The notes under the pieces are model-generated. The model searched no databases, was not told the origin of the DNA, and was given only the letters and a program-made list of their open reading frames with translations. The translations under genes and the position numbers were made by a program. 64,000 bases of DNA from a virus: the IMG/VR virus record IMGVR_UViG_3300025508_000006, positions 52,031 to 116,030 of that record, one strand, 5' to 3'. Of this stretch, positions 26,770 to 35,693 are shown one piece after another; the first letter of the stretch is position 1, and each line of letters opens with the position of its first letter.

Positions 26770-28058
26770 TGTTAGGTTCACACTTCTATCACCAAAGAAT
26801 TAGAAAAGCAGTTGCTGTATTCGGTTCATTGTTTAATAACATAAACGTCATACGTAAGAATACCGCAGGCGAAGTTATTAGTCAAGTAAAAGTTCCTTTA
26901 TCTTATGCACCAAAGCGCGACTTTCTCACACGCATGGATAATATGCTTAACGGTGAGACGAACGAAAGACAGATAGCATTGAAACTGCCTAGAATGTCAT
27001 TTGAGATCATAGCAATGAATTATGATCCAGTAAGACAATTACCTAAGATGAACAATTGTGTTAAAGCGCCGACAACGTATACTGGTTCAGCAACACAACT
27101 ATACACTCCTGTTCCATACAATGTAAACTTTCAGTTGAACGTGTATGGTAAAAGTCAGGATGATGTATTACAAATTATAGAACAGATTCTACCCTATTTC
27201 ACACCACAGTATACTGTAACAGTAAAACCTTTATCGGAGTACGATGTCAAGGAAGACACCCCCATAACAATGACGGGTATCACTTTCTCTGATGACTATG
27301 AAGGTCAGGTTGAGAATAGACGTTCTATCATATATACACTTGACTTCGAAATGAAGATCAGTTTGTATAAGGGTGTTGCGGCATCAGGTACTATTATAAC
27401 AAGTGCTGATATTAACGTTAAAGATTTAGAAGGCAATGACTTGTTCACTACATCTTTGGTAGGTAACATTATAACAGGTACGAGTGGTACACTAGCAAAC
27501 GAAGATGGTGGCACAATAACACAAGCATTCAAGATTGTTAATGCGCAGAGTAGAGTAACCTCATTTACAATCGGCACTGCTCCTACAAATGGCACCGCAA
27601 TTGCTAATGCTGATACAACTATAGTAACGCCTTCGGGTGGGTTTAACGCTACTGGTACTTGGTCATATATTCCTGATCCAGATTTCTCGGGTTCTGACTC
27701 ATTCGTACTTGATGTAAATCTAGTAGACGGAACAAAACTCGAACAGACAATCAACGTCACGGTAACTAATGCGATTGATGATGCTATCAATGTTGTAGCG
27801 TCAATTGACACTGGTGTTGCATTATCAATTGATATTGATGTTGGTGCTAATGATTCATTCGAGTCTACTTCTATTGTCTACTCTATACCGACAGGTGGTG
27901 CACCAGATAATGGTGTAGTAGCAATACAAGATTCAGTGAATGGAATAATTCGTTATACTCCTGATAGTGGGTTTACAGGAGTCGATATATTCACATATAG
28001 AGTGACACCAAGTACAGGACAAGTAGAAACTGCAACAGTTACGATAACCGTGACTTAA
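26769..28058 (+). CDS. gp15: gp15 tail-completion protein fused to two cadherin-like domains
   Basis: Residues 1 to about 205 match T4 gp15, the ring capping the contractile tail: FYHQRIRKAVAVFGSLFNNI, VKVPLSYAPKRDFLTRM, then LQIIEQILPYFTPQYTVTV and a final TLDFEMKISLYKG. T4 gp15 is about 272 residues; here the chain continues to 429 with two tandem Ig/cadherin-like units (about 225-325 and 330-429), with motifs GTWSYIPDPDFSGSDSF and IRYTPDSGFTGVDIFTY. These would project from the neck and may decorate or bind glycans. The fusion is in frame with no internal start of note. Confidence 0.82.
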   Translation: MLGSHFYHQRIRKAVAVFGSLFNNINVIRKNTAGEVISQVKVPLSYAPKRDFLTRMDNMLNGETNERQIALKLPRMSFEIIAMNYDPVRQLPKMNNCVKAPTTYTGSATQLYTPVPYNVNFQLNVYGKSQDDVLQIIEQILPYFTPQYTVTVKPLSEYDVKEDTPITMTGITFSDDYEGQVENRRSIIYTLDFEMKISLYKGVAASGTIITSADINVKDLEGNDLFTTSLVGNIITGTSGTLANEDGGTITQAFKIVNAQSRVTSFTIGTAPTNGTAIANADTTIVTPSGGFNATGTWSYIPDPDFSGSDSFVLDVNLVDGTKLEQTINVTVTNAIDDAINVVASIDTGVALSIDIDVGANDSFESTSIVYSIPTGGAPDNGVVAIQDSVNGIIRYTPDSGFTGVDIFTYRVTPSTGQVETATVTITVT

Positions 28059-28063
28059 AACAC

Positions 28064-28071
28064 TATAAATA
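28064..28071 (+). promoter_or_regulatory. T4-type late promoter
   Basis: Exact TATAAATA in the 45-base gap after gp15, ending 32 bases before the next ATG. Confidence 0.75.
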
Positions 28072-28103
28072 GAATTATAGAAAACATATTCTGAGGAATA
28101 ACA

Positions 28104-29696
28104 ATGGCAGGCGTAAAGATAACAGACTTAGATTCGGCAATTGGTGCACCAGCATCAGATGACGTTCTAATTATAGTAGATACTAGCACTAACGTGACCA
28201 AGCAAATCAAAGCATCAGATTTACTTCTTGGTCAGACTGCTGAAAGAGCGAATACTATAAAGATCGCTAACGACACAACATCTACCGAAGCGTCTATTCA
28301 TTTTGGTAATGGTGTAAGTGGATCGTATGATTCTGTTGGTATTAGTAGTTCACTTCAATATAATGCTACTACAGGTACTTTGTCTGCACTTGCATTTGAA
28401 GGTAACGGTTCTGCTTTAACTAACTTGCCACAGAATGATCCTGTCGTGAATGCGGTTGATGCGGGCGTTGATGCTAATCCATATTATCTGATGATTCGCA
28501 ACAGTGCGACTGGTCTTGACAGTGTACATACTCAGAGCAACTTAACATCTAATCCAAATACTGGTGTATTAACTTCTCCTTTCTTTGCTGGTAACGGTTC
28601 GTTACTAACAGGTGTTCTTGCTGATAGTGCAACTAATGCTGACAGCGCAAACTTTGCTACCGAAGCAACTCATGCTTTATATGCTGACAGTGCTACACAG
28701 GCAGCAAGTGCTTTATTTGCTACAAATGCAACTTATGCTGTTAATGCTGATAGTGCAACAGTCGCTACGTCCTCTTTGACTTCTGCTCTTGCTACATTCG
28801 CTCTTGCCGCTGATAGCGCAGCGAATGCAAGTAATGCGACTCAAGCACAATATGCTGACACTATTGCTACTACTACTGCCGCCTCAGAGACAACTTTATA
28901 TCCTTTCATGGGCACTGCTCAGACTGGATTACAAGCAACTCTTGCCGCTGATGCCGCATTAACATATAACGCATCGAACGGTAGATTAACTTCAACAGCA
29001 TTTTCTGGTGATGGTTCTTTACTTACTAACTTACCTATTCCTGGTGGTGGTAGTATTGCTAACGCATTGAATGTACTTCCTTCTGCTGTAGATGCTTCAC
29101 ACTCCATTCTATTTGTTCAGAGTGCGACTGGTGTAGATAGTGTAAACACAGATGCGGGTTTACTGTACAATCCATTAAGCAACTTATTAACTGTTGGTGC
29201 TTTCTCTGGTGAAGGTAAACTACTCACCGAAGTACCTGCAACAAAGATTAACTCTAACTTTAATCCTACTACTGGCACACAGTATGTAATGATGAAAGCG
29301 ACCCAGACAGGTTCTGATAGTGTATCGGTTGATGGTGGTATCGTATTTGATGCTGCCACTAATACATTGACTGCAACGAATCTCGCAGGTAATGGTTCGA
29401 ACATAACTGATGTTACTGCTACTAATGCCACTAACGCGGTCAACGTAGGAGTTACCACTATTAATGATAGTGCAACATACTATGTTCACTTGGGTTCGGC
29501 AGCATCTGGTAACGATAACACTAACGTGGATCTCAATCTAACATACAATCCTTTGCAGAATTTGATGAATACCGGCATCGCGTATACTACAGATAGCGCA
29601 GGTTTATGGAATGGTACCGCACCAACAACTCTTGACTCTGCGGTCAACAGATTTGCATTATTGCTAAAAACATTAAACGGACAAGTAGGCGCTTAA
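28104..29696 (+). CDS. Putative repetitive fibre protein (530 aa)
   Basis: The N-terminus (MAGVKITDLDSAIGAPASD, DDVLIIVDTSTNVTKQI) resembles heads of phage fibres that begin with short 'KITDLP' type motifs. The body contains at least four related blocks of the form FxGNGSxLTxL (about residues 98, 155, 300, 355, 430) and a middle Ala/Asp/Ser-rich stretch (ADSATNADSAN, YADSATQAAS) suggestive of a trimeric coiled shaft. The end, TTDSAGLWNG ... LKTLNGQVGA, is nearly the same as the end of the next protein. Virion role is inferred. Confidence 0.58.
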   Translation: MAGVKITDLDSAIGAPASDDVLIIVDTSTNVTKQIKASDLLLGQTAERANTIKIANDTTSTEASIHFGNGVSGSYDSVGISSSLQYNATTGTLSALAFEGNGSALTNLPQNDPVVNAVDAGVDANPYYLMIRNSATGLDSVHTQSNLTSNPNTGVLTSPFFAGNGSLLTGVLADSATNADSANFATEATHALYADSATQAASALFATNATYAVNADSATVATSSLTSALATFALAADSAANASNATQAQYADTIATTTAASETTLYPFMGTAQTGLQATLAADAALTYNASNGRLTSTAFSGDGSLLTNLPIPGGGSIANALNVLPSAVDASHSILFVQSATGVDSVNTDAGLLYNPLSNLLTVGAFSGEGKLLTEVPATKINSNFNPTTGTQYVMMKATQTGSDSVSVDGGIVFDAATNTLTATNLAGNGSNITDVTATNATNAVNVGVTTINDSATYYVHLGSAASGNDNTNVDLNLTYNPLQNLMNTGIAYTTDSAGLWNGTAPTTLDSAVNRFALLLKTLNGQVGA

Positions 29697-29703
29697 CACT
29701 AAG

Positions 29704-29711
29704 TCTAAATA
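29704..29711 (+). promoter_or_regulatory. Variant late promoter (TCTAAATA)
   Basis: TCTAAATA, one mismatch from the late octamer, in the 42-base gap and ending 27 bases before the next ATG. Confidence 0.45.
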
Positions 29712-29738
29712 ACAGAAAGTATTTGAGGAAGAATAGAA

Positions 29739-30401
29739 ATGGCAGATATTAAAATATCGGCACTACCAGTACTAACATCAGCGGTTGATTCTGATGTTAT
29801 TGTTATTAATGACGTAAGTACTGGATCAACTAAGAAGATTACTCGCGGTCTTTTGTTAAATCATCTAGCAAAACAACTGCGAGACTCTGCTGATGGCGGT
29901 ATTGTCATTCCGAATGGTGATCTTACTCTTGCTAACGAACTTATCGCTGGTGGTGACATCTCTACTTCAGGTACAATTAACTTTGGTATCTTACGTGATT
30001 ATGTCAACAACACCTATGCAACTTCGATTGTAGATTCTGCGGGTGGTTATGATCTGAGTGATAGTGCTTTAACTACAACTCAGTCTGTTGTTCAATATCT
30101 TGCGACACACACATCTGATCTAATTAAAATTGATTCTGCTGGACCTACACTCACTACACTATATCCAGTAATGACAAGTATTGTTACGGGCGAAGATAGT
30201 GCGAGAACTGATACACAACTATCATACAATCCACAAACAAATATCTTAACTGCGGGTTCATACTCTGGTTTAGGTAACTTGCTTGGTTACACTACAGATA
30301 GTGCAGGACTATGGACTACACCCGCGCCAACAAATGTTAAAGACGCGATAGACAGATTAGCACTAGCAGTTAAAACACTCAATAGTCAAGTAGGCGCTTA
30401 A
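29739..30401 (+). CDS. Shorter paralogue of the preceding fibre protein
   Basis: A 220-residue protein sharing head (MADIKISALPVLTSAVDSD, DVIVINDVSTGSTKKI) and tail (YTTDSAGLWT, KDAIDRLALAVKTLNSQVG) with the 530-residue neighbour but lacking most of its repeated middle. The pair looks like a duplication followed by expansion or loss of the shaft. They could form alternative or mixed fibres. The stop overlaps the next start (TAATG). Confidence 0.58.
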   Translation: MADIKISALPVLTSAVDSDVIVINDVSTGSTKKITRGLLLNHLAKQLRDSADGGIVIPNGDLTLANELIAGGDISTSGTINFGILRDYVNNTYATSIVDSAGGYDLSDSALTTTQSVVQYLATHTSDLIKIDSAGPTLTTLYPVMTSIVTGEDSARTDTQLSYNPQTNILTAGSYSGLGNLLGYTTDSAGLWTTPAPTNVKDAIDRLALAVKTLNSQVGA

Positions 30402-33400
30402 TGCACAACGTTTTTACAGATAAGCGGCGGAGACATCTCAATCTGCGCGAACCGCAGGTGCAGGGCGTTCTTCCCGAGCATTTTGTTACTGCTTATCCGA
30501 AGTTCATAAAACTTCTTGAGGAGTATTATGAGTGGCAAGGTCAGTACGAGTCTACCGAACTTCTCAATCACCTATTCGCATCTCGTGATATCAATGAAAC
30601 TGATGTAACATTACTTTCATTTATTGAAGACGAGTTGCTTTTAGGTGAAAATTACTTCGAAGGTTTTGGACAATCCGAAGCAGAGAAACGTGCTGCCGCA
30701 AACTTTTCTAGCACACTGTTTCGCGCAAAAGGTTCTAAGTTTGCTATTGAATGGTTCTTCAGATCGTTCTATGGTTTGGATGCAGAAGTTCTTTATCCTA
30801 AAGAAGACATATTTAACGTATCGGATAATGACTCGCGCATTGGTCCGGACTATCTAAACTATCTTACAGATGATAAACTATATCAAACATATGCTTTGCT
30901 TATTCGTGTAGGTATACCTATCTCACAATGGTCAGAAGTATTTAAGAAGTTTGTACATCCTGCAGGAATGTATCTTGGCAGTGAAGTATTACTTTCTAGT
31001 AATAATATTAGTAACATTATTTTAGATGATGATAGTGCTGGCAGTATACAACGAACTGCTATGTCATATTCGATTACTAATGACGGTCCTACTGATGAAG
31101 GACAAGCAACAACTTTTCAGATTATCGGCAATAATGTACCCGAAGGCACAGGTGTTGTATATGCTTATGTTACTCACGGTTCAACTACTGACTCAGACTT
31201 TCCTCTCAACGCATTGACAATACCCGCACACGGTCCTAACAATCGTTACCCCGCAATTAGTAGTAAAATACCACTGCTAAATGATAGTGCAGGACCTGCG
31301 TTAATAAATATCAACGATGATAGCGCAACTTTCTCAATAAGAAGTTGGATTGATAGTGACGGTGGTGCTAGTAGCGACAACTATACATTGAATATTATTG
31401 ATCATGAAGGCAGATCATTAGACAGTACGCTTATTACTATTAACAACGTCGAACCATCTTACTCTTTAGTTGCAGATCCCTCGTCGCCACTTGAAGGTGA
31501 TGTTATAACATGGACAGTCACAGGAACAAACACTCCTTACGATGGTGAGACTACTTTGTTTTATCATGTAGTTCATGGTGACACAAACGATTCAGACTTC
31601 AGTGTTCCTCCTCAACAAGACGCGGATCTACAGAGTGGTGCGGCATTAGTAACTTTATCTGGTGGAATTGGTTCGTTCACACTTAAAACTATTATTGATG
31701 GAGCATCAGATCCCGACGAAGAATTTACTGTTAATATTAGAGACTCTAAGAAGTTACAAGTTGCAAGTACAACAGTTTCTGTAACACAAGTAGCAAGTGA
31801 TTTTACAATTAGTGCTGACGATATAGTTGAAGGTGCATCACTCGTACTTAATATCACTGTAAATCCAGCAGAAATCGGGGACTCGCTGACATATGTTATA
31901 ACGAATGGTGATTCTCGAATCGCACCTCTTACAGACACCTTTGTTGTTCCCTCTGAAGGCGGTGGTACATTCGTTAAAGTTATACCCACTGAAGTTAGTG
32001 ATTTATATCAAGGAACTGTAACGCCTACTGTCACTGTAACCAATAACGTAACTAATATTTCAGTACAGACCACATTTGATTTAACTGATGTGACTCCAGT
32101 ATGGGGAATGACATCTGATCCAGAATTTGCTGTAGAAGGTAATACAATCACTTTCTCAGTAGACGGAACAAATATTCCTGATCCTTCTACCGTATGGTTT
32201 GAAATACTTCACGGCACAACTACTAATGCGGATTTCACAGTAACACCTCCGCAGACAGGTACACGCTCATCAACTGTTATTAACGATCCGGGTGATACAG
32301 TCAAGCAGTTGACAATTGCAAGTGATAGTGAAGTTGGTGATGAGACATTTACTGCACGTCTATATGATGCGGAGACCGGTGGTAATCTTCTAGCATCTAT
32401 CCCTTATGTGATACAAGGCACTAACACTTCATATGCTTTATCTCCTAGCGTCTCTTCGGTCAATGAAGGTGGTCAAGTTACATTCACCTTTACCACGAAT
32501 CAGGCAGATGGTACATACTATTGGTATATTCCAACATATTCTGGGTATACAATACAAGAGGCAGACTTTGCTGGTACTATAGGTACAAATACCAATAGAG
32601 GTTCATTTGTTGTAACTAGCGGTACTGGTACTATTGTTGTCGATTTAGTTAATGATTCACTTACCGAAGGTGCGGAAGCATTCAATGTTCTTGTAGCATT
32701 GTCTCCGAATGGAAGTGTACCTCCTGTTGTGTCTAGTGGAACTGTCACAGTAAATGATACTTCTGCCACGACATTTACCCTTACTCTGAATCCTGCCAAT
32801 CACGGACAGAGTACTAGCATTACTGAAGGTGCGACTGCATTTCTCCTTATTAATGCAGACACCAATCAACCGAATTTACAGACGAATTATGTAGAGATTA
32901 CTGGTTCCGGTGTTGTAGGAAGATTCCCTGTACAACAGAAAAATGTTACTAATGGTCAGTATCCTAACAGTCTTTCTTTCGCAACAACGAATAGTAATAC
33001 CTATCAAGGTTCGCAAGTTGTTACTGCTAAACTATCTACTGGTAACTATGCATCTCTAGGCGGAACAGTACTTGATACACTCACGTTCAATCTACTTGAT
33101 CAAGCACCTGCAATGACATTGACACCTAACGCTACGACTGGTGATGAAGGCGATACTATAACATATACTGTTAGTGGAACTAACATTCAAGACGGTACTT
33201 ACTACTGGTACGATCCTGCACTAGTTAAAACTGTCGATGTTCCTTTCGGTCTTGGTTCCGGCACATCACAAATTAATCACCAAGGATCGCAAGTCGATGT
33301 AGAAATAGGAATGTCAACTGATGATGCTAATATACCGGGCACAGTTACTGGCGTATTTGCAGATTATCTCACAATGTCTGATCCCACAACTAGGGCAACA

Positions 33401-34213
33401 GTTACAGGCGAGCATATAAAGTTTGCGTTTCCTGATAACTTTGCTGACGCAACTGAGATTTATGGTACTGTAGCAGTTTCAAGCAATTCTGGCACCTTTG
33501 AGTTAGATACTCTTGAGAACAGTGATTATGCGGATGATGTCTATACCATGCGTGTTTTTGATAATGAATTTCAGTATAACTTCAGCGGCACGAATCTTGG
33601 TCTTGCCACTGCCGCAACTGTTACTATTGCAGACACTAATCCAATAGTAGTTCAGATTGCAGAGACCTATATATCTGGTTCTGATACTGGTCAGGATTAT
33701 AGTTGGGGCAGAGAAAATGCCAACCCTGCCATTGCTATGTACCTCTTCAATAATGGCATGTTTGGGTACCAAGGCGTTAGCAGTAATGACTCGTATATTT
33801 CTCCTCCAGAAGCGCGTGGTCCTGATGATGGTAAAGACTATCAAATGCTGGTCAGAGTATACACTAACTCTGCTAGAACGACTTTATATACTCCGGGTGC
33901 TTCTGTTGGAACCATGGGTGCTACCATGACTGGTGGAATACACTACGATCCTTCTACTAATCCTTCATATGATGGAATTACCTGGACTAATGCATCTAAT
34001 CAATGGTTTAAATTAGGGGAACAACCTTCGAACAATAATAGTTTTACAAGATTTGACTTTGCGGGTGAAGTCTCTTCGCTCTCAACAAAAACTGCGAATT
34101 TGTATGTAACGACAGTAATTAAAGAGTACACCGGAACATTAGGTACGGGTACTACGCTACATACTAACAACACTTTAGAATTATTCTTAACCGGAAGAGT
34201 AGAAACAAGGTAA
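30401..34213 (+). CDS. Virion adapter with seven Ig/Calx-beta-like repeats (1270 aa)
   Basis: Residues 1 to about 205 resemble a conserved virion protein of marine T4-like phages: LPEHFVTAYPKFIKLLEEYY, a HLFASRDINETD segment, FRAKGSKFAIEWFFRSFYG, EVLYPKEDIFNVSDN and a final FVHPAGMYLGSEV. From about 220 to 1070 come seven beta-sandwich repeats marked by an 'EGxxxxF/Y/W' strand, e.g. TDEGQATTFQI, LEGDVITWTV, VEGASLVLNI, VEGNTITFSV, NEGGQVTFTF, TEGATAFLLI and DEGDTITYTV. A separate C-terminal domain (about 1080-1270) follows. Such repeats usually form extended stalks or bind surface glycans. Virion location is inferred from the adapter. Confidence 0.68.
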   Translation: MHNVFTDKRRRHLNLREPQVQGVLPEHFVTAYPKFIKLLEEYYEWQGQYESTELLNHLFASRDINETDVTLLSFIEDELLLGENYFEGFGQSEAEKRAAANFSSTLFRAKGSKFAIEWFFRSFYGLDAEVLYPKEDIFNVSDNDSRIGPDYLNYLTDDKLYQTYALLIRVGIPISQWSEVFKKFVHPAGMYLGSEVLLSSNNISNIILDDDSAGSIQRTAMSYSITNDGPTDEGQATTFQIIGNNVPEGTGVVYAYVTHGSTTDSDFPLNALTIPAHGPNNRYPAISSKIPLLNDSAGPALININDDSATFSIRSWIDSDGGASSDNYTLNIIDHEGRSLDSTLITINNVEPSYSLVADPSSPLEGDVITWTVTGTNTPYDGETTLFYHVVHGDTNDSDFSVPPQQDADLQSGAALVTLSGGIGSFTLKTIIDGASDPDEEFTVNIRDSKKLQVASTTVSVTQVASDFTISADDIVEGASLVLNITVNPAEIGDSLTYVITNGDSRIAPLTDTFVVPSEGGGTFVKVIPTEVSDLYQGTVTPTVTVTNNVTNISVQTTFDLTDVTPVWGMTSDPEFAVEGNTITFSVDGTNIPDPSTVWFEILHGTTTNADFTVTPPQTGTRSSTVINDPGDTVKQLTIASDSEVGDETFTARLYDAETGGNLLASIPYVIQGTNTSYALSPSVSSVNEGGQVTFTFTTNQADGTYYWYIPTYSGYTIQEADFAGTIGTNTNRGSFVVTSGTGTIVVDLVNDSLTEGAEAFNVLVALSPNGSVPPVVSSGTVTVNDTSATTFTLTLNPANHGQSTSITEGATAFLLINADTNQPNLQTNYVEITGSGVVGRFPVQQKNVTNGQYPNSLSFATTNSNTYQGSQVVTAKLSTGNYASLGGTVLDTLTFNLLDQAPAMTLTPNATTGDEGDTITYTVSGTNIQDGTYYWYDPALVKTVDVPFGLGSGTSQINHQGSQVDVEIGMSTDDANIPGTVTGVFADYLTMSDPTTRATVTGEHIKFAFPDNFADATEIYGTVAVSSNSGTFELDTLENSDYADDVYTMRVFDNEFQYNFSGTNLGLATAATVTIADTNPIVVQIAETYISGSDTGQDYSWGRENANPAIAMYLFNNGMFGYQGVSSNDSYISPPEARGPDDGKDYQMLVRVYTNSARTTLYTPGASVGTMGATMTGGIHYDPSTNPSYDGITWTNASNQWFKLGEQPSNNNSFTRFDFAGEVSSLSTKTANLYVTTVIKEYTGTLGTGTTLHTNNTLELFLTGRVETR

Positions 34214-34219
34214 TACATT

Positions 34220-35125
34220 ATGAATAATATAGATGCAAATGATTTAATATATCAGCAAGATTGGTATGATCTTAGCATATGGTATTGTTTTCTGAATAAC
34301 ACGGACGGTTCAACTCGTTATAGAACACCCGCAGTTTTAAATAATGACGGTAGTATTAATTACACTGAGTCGTACAATGTTATGAATGATTTTCATAAAG
34401 CAGAAATGTGGGACTCTTATAGGCAACTAATTCCTAGTGCCGGCAACCCTGCCGCTAACGTATATGTTAATGGTCAAATAAAAAGAGTAGATCGTTTAAT
34501 TAGTGAGACTGAAGGTCAAGAACTTGTTGATATTATTGAAGCACGGTTTCCGGCATATGATCTTGAAACATCTCCTCTGAATGTTGTGGGGAGTTACGGT
34601 CCTTATAGACCACCCTATACTGCGGCATCGTCAATAAGTTTCTATGATCTGGAGATGTTCACTTCAGCGGCCGCGGATTTTAGTAGAATCAATGAGTTTG
34701 TACACTCACATCCTCCACATTCAAGATATAATGTAGATTTAAACGTATATACAGATTTGATGCCTTGGTTCGGTTACAAGTTTAACCTTGATGATGACAC
34801 TGTGTCAATGAAGATTGTTCACCGAAATAAAATATCTACAGTTACTTATCCTCCTGTACCTGAAGTTGTCATACATGAGTTGAAAAATATATATTATGCT
34901 AGAATACACAACGAAGATGGCACTATAGATAACATGAACGATGTGTTTTTCGATGCGCATTGGCAAGACGTGCAAGCATATTGTACTGAACATGATTTAG
35001 ATTATCCGATACCCGAAGGTGTTGATGCTACTCATGTTCTTGTTTGGGGTATTGTGTTTAACGGTACTACCGGTGAACCTGTGATGGTGAAAGGATATGA
35101 AAGTAGAGATGTACAACCAACTTGA
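34220..35125 (+). CDS. Hypothetical protein
   Basis: A 301-residue protein with an AAGG ribosome site 8 bases before the ATG. Rich in Tyr, Asp, Pro and Trp (LIYQQDWYDLSIWYC, LMPWFGYKF, YARIHNEDG). A His-rich segment VHSHPPHSRY (about 164-173) is notable. No recognised domain, signal peptide or membrane segment. Its position between fibre genes and the terminase genes suggests a late structural or accessory product, but this is unproven. Confidence 0.5.
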   Translation: MNNIDANDLIYQQDWYDLSIWYCFLNNTDGSTRYRTPAVLNNDGSINYTESYNVMNDFHKAEMWDSYRQLIPSAGNPAANVYVNGQIKRVDRLISETEGQELVDIIEARFPAYDLETSPLNVVGSYGPYRPPYTAASSISFYDLEMFTSAAADFSRINEFVHSHPPHSRYNVDLNVYTDLMPWFGYKFNLDDDTVSMKIVHRNKISTVTYPPVPEVVIHELKNIYYARIHNEDGTIDNMNDVFFDAHWQDVQAYCTEHDLDYPIPEGVDATHVLVWGIVFNGTTGEPVMVKGYESRDVQPT

Positions 35126-35324
35126 TATAACTGATATTGATAAGAGATTCTGGGATAAAACAAATGAAGAGTTGAGTATTGCCAAGCAAAGATATGTTGA
35201 TGTTCGTATTGAACAACTTGCCGAAGAGCGAGATAAGAATACTGACACCTATGACATAGCGTGGTATAATCGACTCATCGAAGAATTGACTTGGGCAAAA
35301 CAAATGTCCGAGCGAAAGAGATAA
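35109..35324 (+). CDS. Small hypothetical protein before the terminase genes
   Basis: A 71-residue, mostly helical, charged protein (NQLDITDIDKRFWDK, VRIEQLAEERDK, YNRLIEELTWAKQM). It overlaps the end of the preceding gene in another frame. An upstream in-frame ATG at 35097 would add four residues; its AAGG site is only 2 bases away, whereas the site is more distant from 35109, so the start is uncertain. Helical hairpin of unknown role, tightly linked to gp16 (3-base gap). Confidence 0.5.
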   Translation: MYNQLDITDIDKRFWDKTNEELSIAKQRYVDVRIEQLAEERDKNTDTYDIAWYNRLIEELTWAKQMSERKR

Positions 35325-35327
35325 TAT

Positions 35328-35693
35328 ATGTCAGAAAACAATAACATTGATGCAGACTACAACACCTCTCGTGACACATACAACGACCTGATTGAGAAAG
35401 GTCGTGAGTCTTTAGAGTTGATGATTGAAGTTGCCCGTGAGAGCGAACATCCTAGAGCGTTCGAAGTTCTTTCTGGTATGATTAAAAACATATCTGATGT
35501 TAATGATAAGTTGATGGACTTGAATAAGAAGTACAAAGAAGTCACCGCAACTACTAAACCCGCTTTAGACGCGCCTAGTACTGTTACTAATAATAATGTA
35601 TTCATTGGCAGTACAACAGACTTACAGCGAATGCTGATTAAGAATGCTGAAGAGCAAAAGGTAATTGATGTCGTTTCAGACGAATCTCAATAG
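35328..35693 (+). CDS. gp16: gp16 small terminase subunit
   Basis: DNA-recognition subunit of the packaging motor, 121 residues (T4: 164). It shares with T4 gp16 the helical core HPRAFEVLSGMIKNIS ... DKLMDLNKKYKEV and the short tail motif VFIGSTTDLQRML (T4 VFMGSPTELM). It overlaps the start of gp17 by 26 bases, as expected for this pair. Confidence 0.82.
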   Translation: MSENNNIDADYNTSRDTYNDLIEKGRESLELMIEVARESEHPRAFEVLSGMIKNISDVNDKLMDLNKKYKEVTATTKPALDAPSTVTNNNVFIGSTTDLQRMLIKNAEEQKVIDVVSDESQ

